DNA from: Verrucomicrobiota bacterium
GTDB taxonomy: Bacteria; Verrucomicrobiota; Verrucomicrobiia; Verrucomicrobiales; Verrucomicrobiaceae
NCBI GenBank assembly: GCA_025360015.1
Contig: JANYCZ010000032.1
Coordinates: 62,001 to 126,000, forward strand
Length of the DNA: 64,000 nt
Direction: 5' to 3'
The notes under the pieces were generated by a model that saw only the letters and a program-made list of their open reading frames with translations, was not told the DNA's origin and did not search any database. This document shows positions 1-9,410 of the stretch, one piece after another. Within the stretch, counting starts at the first letter, position 1; each line of letters begins with the position of its first letter. A program made the translations under genes and the position numbers.

Positions 1-1
1 C

Positions 2-367
2 CTTGCGCTGCTCTCCATCGGGTGCGCCTCACAATCACCCGCTCCAAAATCTGCTCACGCCCGGTCTGCAGCAACAACATCGAGCCAGGAAGAAGAAATC
101 CCCTTCGAAAGGCGAGTTGCCAAATTAAGGCTTGGCATGTCGAAGGCCCAAGTCACTGCCATCATGGACGATGAAGGGCAATCGCTCCACCGGTCGCTCA
201 CAGGCCAGGGAAACATTGAAACGGTCCTTTATCAGCCAAACTTCGGGCAGCGTTACTCCACCGCGCTTAAGCAGCAGTTCAGCCTTGGATTTGCCGGACG
301 TTCTGATCCCAATGCCACGACATTGATGTTTAAAAATGGACGCCTCAGCAGCGTCTCATCTCATTGA
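2..367 (+). CDS. BamE/SmpA-like lipoprotein, 5' end outside window
   Basis: The frame is open from the window edge to the stop at 365-367, so the gene starts upstream. The first visible residues read LALLSIGCAS, a lipobox with the lipidated cysteine, so the missing N-terminus is probably only a short signal-peptide stretch. After a Ser/Ala/Thr-rich linker comes a segment reading KLRLGMSKAQVTAIM, which resembles the start of the SmpA/OmlA (BamE-like) fold (GMs-x-x-qV). The protein is probably a small membrane-anchored lipoprotein. The domain assignment rests on this one motif and the role is not established; the remaining 70 residues are not distinctive. Confidence 0.6.
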   Translation, partial: LALLSIGCASQSPAPKSAHARSAATTSSQEEEIPFERRVAKLRLGMSKAQVTAIMDDEGQSLHRSLTGQGNIETVLYQPNFGQRYSTALKQQFSLGFAGRSDPNATTLMFKNGRLSSVSSH

Positions 368-574
368 GAACCCCCAGGAGACTTCTCCCCCAGCAGCTCC
401 AGCGCCCTAGACAGCCACTGTAGTCCCTCCTCAGGCGGACCGAGATACGTGCGCGCATGGCCAAAAATCGCCCCCTCTCTCCCGGAGAGATTGCGCATAC
501 TCGCCTTTCTCGTCACCCAGCGCGAGATACAGCCGAGGCTCGAACGAGCCATACCACTGCTCAGGCTCCAGCAC
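361..574 (-). pseudogene. Frameshifted gene remnant, minus strand
   Basis: On the minus strand two overlapping frames look coding. One reads LEPEQWYGSFEPRLYLALGD and runs out at a stop. The other continues with HARTYLGPPEEGLQWLSRAL and ends at 361. Switching frame at the A/T homopolymer at 463-467 joins them into one plausible protein tail. No start codon or full-length frame exists. This suggests the 3' end of a decayed gene, or a base-call error in the homopolymer. Family not recognised. Confidence 0.35.
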
Positions 575-632
575 CGTATTTGGGACACGTTATATTGGCA
601 TCAAAGGGCATGAAGGAAAATGTTTGAGCAGA

Positions 633-695
633 GGGATGTTTTAATCCCCTTCTTTGTGCTCACTCCGATCTCAAACCGGGGATCAAGATAATCCC
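633..695. repeat. Two GGGAT-N(6-7)-ATCCC palindromes
   Basis: Positions 633-648 and 679-695 each carry GGGAT, a 6-7 nt centre and ATCCC. The same design recurs at 4288-4304 and 12020-12036, with a looser copy at 12070-12086, always outside genes. Here the pair lies in the gap before the DUF3817 gene. They could be small hairpins or protein-binding sites, or members of a dispersed repeat family. Confidence 0.4.
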
Positions 696-746
696 TTTCC
701 GCAAAATCCTTTCCAGCCCGCGCCAACCCGTGCTAGAGCCCCTGTG

Positions 747-1061
747 ATGAAACACCCCGTCTTCTTCCTGCGCATCGTTACTTTGCTCGAAGCCATTTCT
801 TTCCTCATTCTGCTCTTCGTCGCCATGCCGCTGAAGTATGCCTGGGGCATGCCGCTGGCGGTCAAGATCGTCGGCATGATGCATGGCGTTTTGTTTGTCC
901 TCTTCTGCATCGCTCTCTATCGGGTGATGCTACGGACGAACTGGCCCTTCAAACGTGCCGCGCTGCTTTTCATTGCCTCGCTGCTGCCGTTTGTGCCATT
1001 CTTCATCGACCGCCGCATGCGTGCATGGGCGGCGGAAGACTCCACCCAGACGCCGGCGTGA
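747..1061 (+). CDS. DUF3817-family small integral membrane protein
   Basis: This 104-residue protein has three hydrophobic segments: around residues 5-25 after a short [11 protein letters not shown] start, 35-60, and 70-88. A charged tail follows. The pattern of a conserved Glu in the first helix ([11 protein letters not shown]), a small polar loop and a [14 protein letters not shown] second helix matches the DUF3817 family, whose function is unknown. An upstream ATG at 654 would add 31 Pro/Arg-rich residues unlike the family, so the ATG at 747 is preferred. The stop overlaps the GTG start of the ribonuclease HI gene by 4 nt (GTGA), implying translational coupling. Confidence 0.7.
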   Translation: MKHPVFFLRIVTLLEAISFLILLFVAMPLKYAWGMPLAVKIVGMMHGVLFVLFCIALYRVMLRTNWPFKRAALLFIASLLPFVPFFIDRRMRAWAAEDSTQTPA

Positions 1062-1564
1062 AGAAGGTCCTCATCCATTCCGACGGTGGCTGTCATGGCA
1101 ACCCTGGCCCCGGTGGCTGGGCCGCCACGCTGGCCTATGGCAAGCATGTGCGTGAACTCAAAGGCGGGGTGCCGGCCACGACGAACAATCGCATGGAGCT
1201 GCAGGCCGCCATCGAGGCCCTGCGCATTCTCAAAGAGCCCTGCCTGATCGACTTCCACACCGACTCACAGTACGTCCGCCAGGGCATCAGCCAGTGGATC
1301 GCTGGTTGGAAGCGCAACGGCTGGCGCACGAGCAATAAACAGCCGGTGAAAAACGCCGACCTCTGGCGCGAGCTGGATGCTGCCACCGCGCAGCACAAAA
1401 TTGAATGGCACTGGGTCAAAGGCCATGCCGGACATATCGACAACGAACGCTGCGACGAGCTCGCCAACGAAGCCATCGCCGCCGTGAAAGACGCGCACTC
1501 ACCACAGCAATTGAGGAGGTTGCTCGAAGAATTCAAAGCCGAGGCCGAGTCTCAGCTTATCTGA
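1058..1564 (+). CDS. rnhA: Ribonuclease HI
   Basis: This enzyme degrades the RNA strand of RNA-DNA hybrids in the cytoplasm, for example R-loops and Okazaki primers. The 168-residue protein begins [19 protein letters not shown], the classic first strand with the catalytic Asp. The other three acidic residues follow in order: Glu in NNRMELQAA, Asp in HTDSQYV and Asp in [12 protein letters not shown]. The WVKGHAG motif is also present. The length is typical of the bacterial type 1 enzyme. The GTG at 1058 is chosen because it abuts the conserved fold and overlaps the preceding stop by 4 nt; an ATG at 1025 would only add residues encoded inside the neighbouring gene. Confidence 0.95.
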   Translation: MKKVLIHSDGGCHGNPGPGGWAATLAYGKHVRELKGGVPATTNNRMELQAAIEALRILKEPCLIDFHTDSQYVRQGISQWIAGWKRNGWRTSNKQPVKNADLWRELDAATAQHKIEWHWVKGHAGHIDNERCDELANEAIAAVKDAHSPQQLRRLLEEFKAEAESQLI

Positions 1565-1587
1565 CGCCCGCTTGCACTGCGGGGGGC

Positions 1588-4272
1588 ATGGACTACACAC
1601 TCACACCCATGCCAGCCGCCATCACACCCGAGCACGAACGCCTCCGCGCTGACCGCGAGCGCCAGGCCAACTGGAAGCGATGGGGGCCCTACCTCTCCGA
1701 GCGGCAGTGGTCCACCGTGCGCGAGGACTACTCGGCCGATGGCGATGCCTGGGGCTCGTTCCCCCATGAGCAGGCGCGCTCACGCGCTTATCGCTGGGGC
1801 GAGGACGGACTGCTCGGCATCACGGATCGCCAGTGCCGCCTGTGCTTTGCGCTCGCCCTGTGGAATCACCGCGACCCCTTCCTCAAAGAGCGTCTCTACG
1901 GCCTGACCGGCCCGCAGGGAAACCACGCGGAGGACGTGAAGGAGCTGTACTACTACCTCGACTCCACACCGACGCACTCCTACCTGAAGGCGTTGTACAA
2001 ATACCCGCAGGGCGAGTTTCCCTACCAGAAGCTGGTAGAGGAAAATGCGCGGCGCGGACTGACCGATCCTGAGTTTGAAATCACCGATACGGGTGCTTTT
2101 GATGCAGAGCGCTACTTTGATGTCTTCGTGGAGTACGCCAAGGCTGCGGCAGAGGACATCGGCATCCGCATCACCCTGCACAATCGCGGCCCCAAAGATG
2201 CGGCGCTGGATGTGCTGCCCACCCTTTGGTATCGCAACACGTGGTCCTGGGAAGCAGGCAGCACACGGCCGCAACTCACACTCGTCAATGGCATGGTCGA
2301 AGCTGCGCACAGCGAGCTGAAGTCAGGCATCGTGGACGATCTCGGTCGGCATCGTTTGCAGGCCATGGCCGCGAGTGATGGCACACAGCCGCAGTGGCTT
2401 TTCACCGACAATGACACGAATCAAAAGCTGCTCTTTGGTTCACCCAATGCTTCGCCCTACACCAAGGACGCGTTTCATCGCTACGTGATCGATGGCGAGG
2501 CCGGAGCGGTGAATCCGGCGCAAGCGGGCACGAAGGCGGCCGCGCATTACCGACTGCACATTCCCGCCGGCGGCAGCGTGACGCTGCAACTGCGCCTGTG
2601 CGAGCGCAGCCTTGCTCCCGCCACTGACTTCGATGGCGTCTTCACGCAGCGCATTCAGGAAGCGGATGCGTTTTACCAGACGCTCAATGATCCGAAGCCG
2701 GTGCATGCGCAGATCCAACGTCAGGCTTTTGCCGGGCTGCTGTGGTCGAAGCAATTCTATTATTACGTCGTGCCGGAGTGGTTGCAGGGAGACCCCGCGT
2801 ACCCACCACCACCGGAGAGCCGCAAAGGCGGGCGCAATAACCACTGGCAGCATTTTTATGCCAAAGATGTGCTCTCCATGCCAGACAAGTGGGAGTACCC
2901 TTGGTTTGCCGCGTGGGATGCCGCCTTTCACATGCTGCCGTTTGCTGAGCTGGACCCGGACTTTGCCAAGGACCAGCTCCTGCTCCTGCTGCGTGAATGG
3001 TACATGCACCCGAACGGCCAGATCCCCGCCTACGAGTGGAAGTTTGGCGATGTGAATCCTCCCGTGCATGCCTGGGCCTGCTGGCGTGTGTATAAAATCT
3101 CCGCTCCTGCGGGAGCGCGTGATCGCGAGTTTCTGGAGCGCTGTTTTCAAAAACTCCTGCTCAACTTTACCTGGTGGGTGAACCGCAAGGACAGCGAGGG
3201 GCACAACCTTTTTTCCGGCGGCTTTCTCGGCCTGGACAACATCGGGATCTTTGATCGCTCACAGCCGCTGCCAGACGGCCAGCACCTGGAGCAGGCTGAC
3301 GGCACCGCGTGGATGGCCTTCTACGCACTGACCATGTTGAACATGGCGCTGGAACTCGCACAGCGGAGGGACGGCACCGTGAACGCCGCCTATGAAGACA
3401 TGGCCTCCAAGTTCTTCGAGCATTTCGTGCAGATCGTCGATGCCATCAACAACATCGGTGACGAAGGCCTGTGGGATGAGACCGACGGCTTTTACTACGA
3501 TGAGCTGCATGCCGAAGGTCAGCCACCCCAGGCGATGCGCACACGGTCGCTAGTGGGCCTGTTGCCGCTCATCGCCGTGGAACTGCTGGATGAGGGGCGC
3601 ATCGCTCTGCTGCCTGGATTCAAGAAGCGCATGGACTGGTTTCTGCACCATCGTGCAGACCTTGCCCATCATGTGAGCTACTGCCAGAGCGGCGGCACGC
3701 ATGGGCACCGCCTGCTCGCCATTCCTTCGCGCGAGCGACTGGAGCGGCTGCTCCGCTACTTGCTTGATGAAAAGGAATTTCTTTCCCCCTTCGGCATCCG
3801 CTCCCTTTCCAAATACCACGAAGAGCATCCCTACATGCTGCGCTTCAACGGTGGTGACCTGACCGTGCGCTACGTGCCCGGGGAAAGCGACAGCCTCATG
3901 TTTGGCGGCAACTCCAACTGGCGCGGCCCCGTGTGGTTTCCCATCGCCTACCTCATCGTCGAAGCCCTGGAACGCTACCATCATTTCTACGGCAGCGACT
4001 TCACAGTCGAACTGCCCACCGGCAGCGGCAACCGCGTGACCCTGCAAGGCGCCGCCAATGAGATCTCGCGCCGCCTGACCCACCTCTTCGAGCCTGACGC
4101 CACCGGCCACCGCCCCTGCCACGGTGGGGATGAGCGCTACGCCACCCACCCCGACTGGAAAGACCTGCTCCTCTTCCATGAATACTTCCACGCAGATACC
4201 GGGCGCGGCTGCGGTGCTTCGCACCAGACGGGCTGGACGGCGCTGGTGGCGCGGCTGGTGAGGAAGAGCTAG
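1588..4272 (+). CDS. GH63 / MGH1-like glucosidase
   Basis: This 894-residue cytoplasmic protein has no signal peptide and matches the large bacterial 'glucosidase' group of the (alpha/alpha)6-barrel GH63/MGH1 clan. Near the N-terminus it carries the characteristic block WGPYLSERQW...VREDYS and ARSRAYRWGEDG. The second half is the catalytic barrel, with PWFAAWDAAFHMLPF, where an Asp sits at the usual general-acid place, and the late GGNSNWRGPVWFPIAY block. The exact substrate cannot be read from sequence; family members cleave alpha-glucosides or mannosylglycerate-type compounds. The ATG at 1588 follows a G-rich stretch (GGGGGG); the next in-frame ATG is at 1609. The reading frame stays open further upstream into rnhA, but that part is shadow. 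The 3' end faces ligA. Confidence 0.85.
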   Translation: MDYTLTPMPAAITPEHERLRADRERQANWKRWGPYLSERQWSTVREDYSADGDAWGSFPHEQARSRAYRWGEDGLLGITDRQCRLCFALALWNHRDPFLKERLYGLTGPQGNHAEDVKELYYYLDSTPTHSYLKALYKYPQGEFPYQKLVEENARRGLTDPEFEITDTGAFDAERYFDVFVEYAKAAAEDIGIRITLHNRGPKDAALDVLPTLWYRNTWSWEAGSTRPQLTLVNGMVEAAHSELKSGIVDDLGRHRLQAMAASDGTQPQWLFTDNDTNQKLLFGSPNASPYTKDAFHRYVIDGEAGAVNPAQAGTKAAAHYRLHIPAGGSVTLQLRLCERSLAPATDFDGVFTQRIQEADAFYQTLNDPKPVHAQIQRQAFAGLLWSKQFYYYVVPEWLQGDPAYPPPPESRKGGRNNHWQHFYAKDVLSMPDKWEYPWFAAWDAAFHMLPFAELDPDFAKDQLLLLLREWYMHPNGQIPAYEWKFGDVNPPVHAWACWRVYKISAPAGARDREFLERCFQKLLLNFTWWVNRKDSEGHNLFSGGFLGLDNIGIFDRSQPLPDGQHLEQADGTAWMAFYALTMLNMALELAQRRDGTVNAAYEDMASKFFEHFVQIVDAINNIGDEGLWDETDGFYYDELHAEGQPPQAMRTRSLVGLLPLIAVELLDEGRIALLPGFKKRMDWFLHHRADLAHHVSYCQSGGTHGHRLLAIPSRERLERLLRYLLDEKEFLSPFGIRSLSKYHEEHPYMLRFNGGDLTVRYVPGESDSLMFGGNSNWRGPVWFPIAYLIVEALERYHHFYGSDFTVELPTGSGNRVTLQGAANEISRRLTHLFEPDATGHRPCHGGDERYATHPDWKDLLLFHEYFHADTGRGCGASHQTGWTALVARLVRKS

Positions 4273-4287
4273 CACCCAAAACTTGGA

Positions 4288-4304
4288 GGGATCGGGATGA
4301 TCCC
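4288..4304. repeat. GGGATC-N5-GATCCC palindrome between convergent genes
   Basis: A 6-bp perfect inverted repeat with a 5-nt loop fills the 34-nt gap between the stop of the glucosidase gene and the stop of ligA. There is no T-run on either side, so a classic intrinsic terminator is not evident. It belongs with the similar palindromes at 633-695 and 12020-12086. Confidence 0.45.
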
Positions 4305-4306
4305 GC

Positions 4307-6578
<2,272 letters not shown>

Positions 6579-6582
<4 letters not shown>

Positions 6583-6806
6583 GCCATCTGCAGCACCGGA
6601 TCCTTCACGAAGTGCAAACGAACTTGCTGCGGTTTTTCATCTGGCTCAAAAAAGCCCTGCACTGCATCAGCCACCATTTCCTGGAGTTCGTTGAGCGAAT
6701 CTCCCTGCGTGGTGATGCCACCACGTCCGAGCGGATCATCCCAGCGGGCAACATAGCCGCCGGTTTCGTGGCAAGGTTCCACGGTGAAGGTGATTTCTGC
6801 GTTCAT
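6579..6806 (-). CDS. hicB: HicB-family antitoxin, minimal form
   Basis: This 75-residue partner of HicA has the partial RNase-H-like HicB fold: ITFTVEPCHETGGYVARWDD, then a G-T-Q-GDSLNELQEMVADAV segment. It stops soon after, without the C-terminal helix-turn-helix or ribbon-helix-helix domain found in longer HicB proteins. It should therefore bind the toxin but may not repress its own promoter alone. Antitoxin precedes toxin here, as in many chromosomal hicBA pairs. The ATG at 6806 is the only sensible start. Confidence 0.85.
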
Positions 6807-6848
6807 GTTAAATTAATAATGCCTTCCCATGCTCCTGACAATCCTTCT

Positions 6849-8504
6849 TCACTCTGGCTGCGCCACCCACGGGGTGTCGCGCATGAGGTATTTCATGAGG
6901 ACGGTGGCACCGACCATCAGCACGGCTTCCACCGCGAGAAAGATGCCGAAATGGCCGAGGTGCCACATGTAGCTGGAGAGGCCGCCGATGAGGCCTGCGG
7001 CGGCCATGGAGCCGCCCATCATGAGGCAGCCGGCGGTGGTGTTCTTGACGTCTTCGGCGGGTTTGGAAAAGGGCAGCCACTGACCCATGAGGCCGGTCAC
7101 GAGGGAAAAGGTGGGCAGAAACAGCACGGCGGGCAGGCTGAGGGCCAGCGGAGCCCATGAACGCTGCAGGCCGCAGATGAGGGCGGTTTGCAGGATCAGC
7201 ACGGGGAAACTCAGCCAGCACAGCACTGCCTTGCGCGAGCCATGAAACAGCGGCGTCCAGTGCCGCAGGGGTGCCACATAGAAAAAGGCGGCGGCACGCC
7301 AGTGCTCGGAGCAGCCGAGAAACATCAAGGCCTGCAAGGACACCATGCCGAGAAAGCAGGTGGCAAAGCCCTGCATCATCATCGCGCCCTGATCACTGCC
7401 GCGCCCCCCGGAGAAAAGCATGACCAGCGGCATGATGAGCATGGGCGCGATACCGGGGTAGAGCCGCAGCTTGATCTCGCGATCCCGGAAGAGATACGCC
7501 GTGGTGAGTTTGAACGACTCCCGCTCCACCGGATCGCGCAGCCACCAGCGCAGCGGCGGCAGTTTGACGATGGCCGCGAGCCATACGCCCCGCGGCTTGG
7601 TGCGTCCTTTGGATGTGCCGGCAGACTCGTTCAAGTTCATGAGCCCCTGCCCGTAGGCGTTGCCCAGTTTTTCCAGCGCCAGCCAGCTTGTGGCTGCGGT
7701 GACGACCACCGCGAGCCCCGCTGGCAGCCAGAGTGTGGCGGTGTTGAGCGTGGTGCCGCTGAGCAGCGCATCCAGCGCACCAAACCACAGCGGCGGCAGC
7801 GCCAGCATCCAGCCGGTGATGTGGTCGAAGTGCTTGAATACATCCAGATGCATCACCTGCGGCATGATCTGCCCGCCCATGATCATCACCACCGTGAGGA
7901 GTGACTGCACCGTGGCAAGGAGGTTGTCCAGACGCTCGCGGCCAAACCATTTGAGGCAGGCATTGTACACCAGCACGATGCTTGAAGCAGAAAAGACCAT
8001 CAGCAGCGCGGTGGAAAACAGGTGCGCGGGGATGAAGCGCCACGTCGCGCCCTTGCACCACAAACCGCTGACGAATCCCGCCAGGTTCAGCGCCAGGGCG
8101 AGCATGAGGGCAAAGCCCGCCAGCACCGCGCACTTCGCCCGCAACATCTGCTGCGGTGTCACCGGCCGGTGCAGCAGGATCTCCGCCTCCTCTTTCATGA
8201 AGAGCATCGTCCCCGCGCTGGAGGCCAGCGTGAGCGAGGCGAACATGAAGGTGAAACCGTGCAGCGTGCAGGCAAAGACAAAGAGGTCCACGTTTTGCGC
8301 GAACAAGGCGGGCACGAGGCCGACCAGCGCGTAGATCAGCATGGTGAGGCCCAAGCCCATCTGCCGCCGCGTCTTCTGGGTGCCCGCCTGCTGCGCCGCA
8401 CGTCCGCGAAACAGCAGCTTCCAAAACAGGCTGCGCAGCACCTTCGCGGGAGAGGGCGACCGGCGGCGAGGCTTGTCTTGGGTGCTTTCGACAGCCGCAT
8501 TCAT
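6849..8504 (-). CDS. ABC-2-type exporter membrane subunit
   Basis: This 551-residue polytopic inner-membrane protein has about a dozen hydrophobic segments, among them TMLIYALVGLVPALFAQ near residue 55 and AMAAAGLIGGLSS near residue 505. It has no ATP-binding motifs. Its start overlaps the stop of the upstream ABC ATPase gene by 4 nt (ATGA), which makes it the permease of that transporter. The family is of the ABC-2/ABC-export type, with substrate unknown. An HRP/QQM-containing cytoplasmic stretch (EAEILLHRPVTPQQ) in the first half resembles coupling helices of such permeases. It is the last gene of the pair. Confidence 0.75.
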   Translation of the reverse strand: MNAAVESTQDKPRRRSPSPAKVLRSLFWKLLFRGRAAQQAGTQKTRRQMGLGLTMLIYALVGLVPALFAQNVDLFVFACTLHGFTFMFASLTLASSAGTMLFMKEEAEILLHRPVTPQQMLRAKCAVLAGFALMLALALNLAGFVSGLWCKGATWRFIPAHLFSTALLMVFSASSIVLVYNACLKWFGRERLDNLLATVQSLLTVVMIMGGQIMPQVMHLDVFKHFDHITGWMLALPPLWFGALDALLSGTTLNTATLWLPAGLAVVVTAATSWLALEKLGNAYGQGLMNLNESAGTSKGRTKPRGVWLAAIVKLPPLRWWLRDPVERESFKLTTAYLFRDREIKLRLYPGIAPMLIMPLVMLFSGGRGSDQGAMMMQGFATCFLGMVSLQALMFLGCSEHWRAAAFFYVAPLRHWTPLFHGSRKAVLCWLSFPVLILQTALICGLQRSWAPLALSLPAVLFLPTFSLVTGLMGQWLPFSKPAEDVKNTTAGCLMMGGSMAAAGLIGGLSSYMWHLGHFGIFLAVEAVLMVGATVLMKYLMRDTPWVAQPE

Positions 8505-9271
8505 GACAGCATGTTTTTAGCAAAGGACTCAGCGCGTGCCTCCAGACCACTCAGACCGGTGAGCTGGGTAAAAAGCTGCTCCAGCGTGTCCGCCCCGTAC
8601 TGGTGCTGCAGTTCCTGCGGCGAGCCCTCCACCAGCAGTTTTCCCTGCGCCATGATGGCCACGCGATTGCACACACGCTCCACCACATCCAGCACGTGCG
8701 AGCTGTACACGATCGTCTTGCCTTCACGCGCCAGGGTTTCCAGCAGCGCCTTAAAGCCGACGGCGGCGTTTGCATCCAGCCCATCCAGCGGTTCATCCAG
8801 CAGCACCACCTTGGGGTTGTGCAGCAGCGCAGCGGTGATGACGACCTTGCGCCGCATGCCCTTGGAATACGCGCCGAGGAGCTTGGAGGTGAGCGTCTGC
8901 TCATCCAGCTCAAAGAAGTCAAGAAACTGCCGGATGCGCGGCCGGGCCTCGTCCTCGTGAATGCCGTACAGCGCGCCGATCATGAGGAGGAATTCAAGGC
9001 CGGTGAGGGATTCATACACCGCACCCGAGTCCGGCACAAAACCGAGCAGGCGCTTGGCCTCCATGGGGTGCGTGGAGATGTTCACGCCGCAGATCAGAGC
9101 CGTGCCTTCATCTGGCTGCAGCATACCGGTGACCATTTTCAGCGTGGTGGTCTTCCCCGCCCCGTTCGGCCCCAGCAGTCCTACAATTTGACCCGGCGGC
9201 ACCTCCCAGGTCAGATGATCGACGGCAGTTTGAGCACCGAAGCGCTTGGTGAGACCCTGAATGGAGATCAT
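8501..9271 (-). CDS. ABC transporter ATP-binding protein (ABC-2 type)
   Basis: This is a single nucleotide-binding domain of about 256 residues. It has Walker A GPNGAGKTT, a Q-loop region (LLGFVPDSGAVYESLTG), the signature YSKGMRRKV typical of the DrrA/CcmA-like ABC-2 exporters rather than LSGGQ, and Walker B VVLLDEPLDGLD. The switch His is in SSHVLDVVE. It energises the permease encoded immediately downstream. The ATG at 9271 sits at the domain boundary (MISIQGLTKRFG). A GTG at 9319 would add 16 residues of unconserved-looking sequence, and neither start has a clear ribosome-binding site. Substrate unknown. Confidence 0.85.
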   Translation of the reverse strand: MISIQGLTKRFGAQTAVDHLTWEVPPGQIVGLLGPNGAGKTTTLKMVTGMLQPDEGTALICGVNISTHPMEAKRLLGFVPDSGAVYESLTGLEFLLMIGALYGIHEDEARPRIRQFLDFFELDEQTLTSKLLGAYSKGMRRKVVITAALLHNPKVVLLDEPLDGLDANAAVGFKALLETLAREGKTIVYSSHVLDVVERVCNRVAIMAQGKLLVEGSPQELQHQYGADTLEQLFTQLTGLSGLEARAESFAKNMLS

Positions 9272-9364
9272 GGGGCCCGACCATCCGTGGCCTGCGGATG
9301 CTTGCAAGGGGGCATTCACACGAACACAGAAAGTATGAATTTTAATAGATATTAACTAAAACCC

Positions 9365-9392
9365 TTGCCGCTAAGGCTAAATTCAATATACT
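9365..9392 (+). promoter_or_regulatory. Candidate sigma70-type promoter of the secretin gene
   Basis: TTGCCG (9365-9370) and TATACT (9387-9392) are separated by 16 bp in an unusually AT-rich gap. Transcription would start about 12-15 nt before the ATG at 9411. The bases before that ATG (TTTCAATAAT) contain no Shine-Dalgarno sequence, so the mRNA would have a very short leader lacking one. Confidence 0.4.
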
Positions 9393-9410
9393 GACTGTAA
9401 TTTCAATAAT

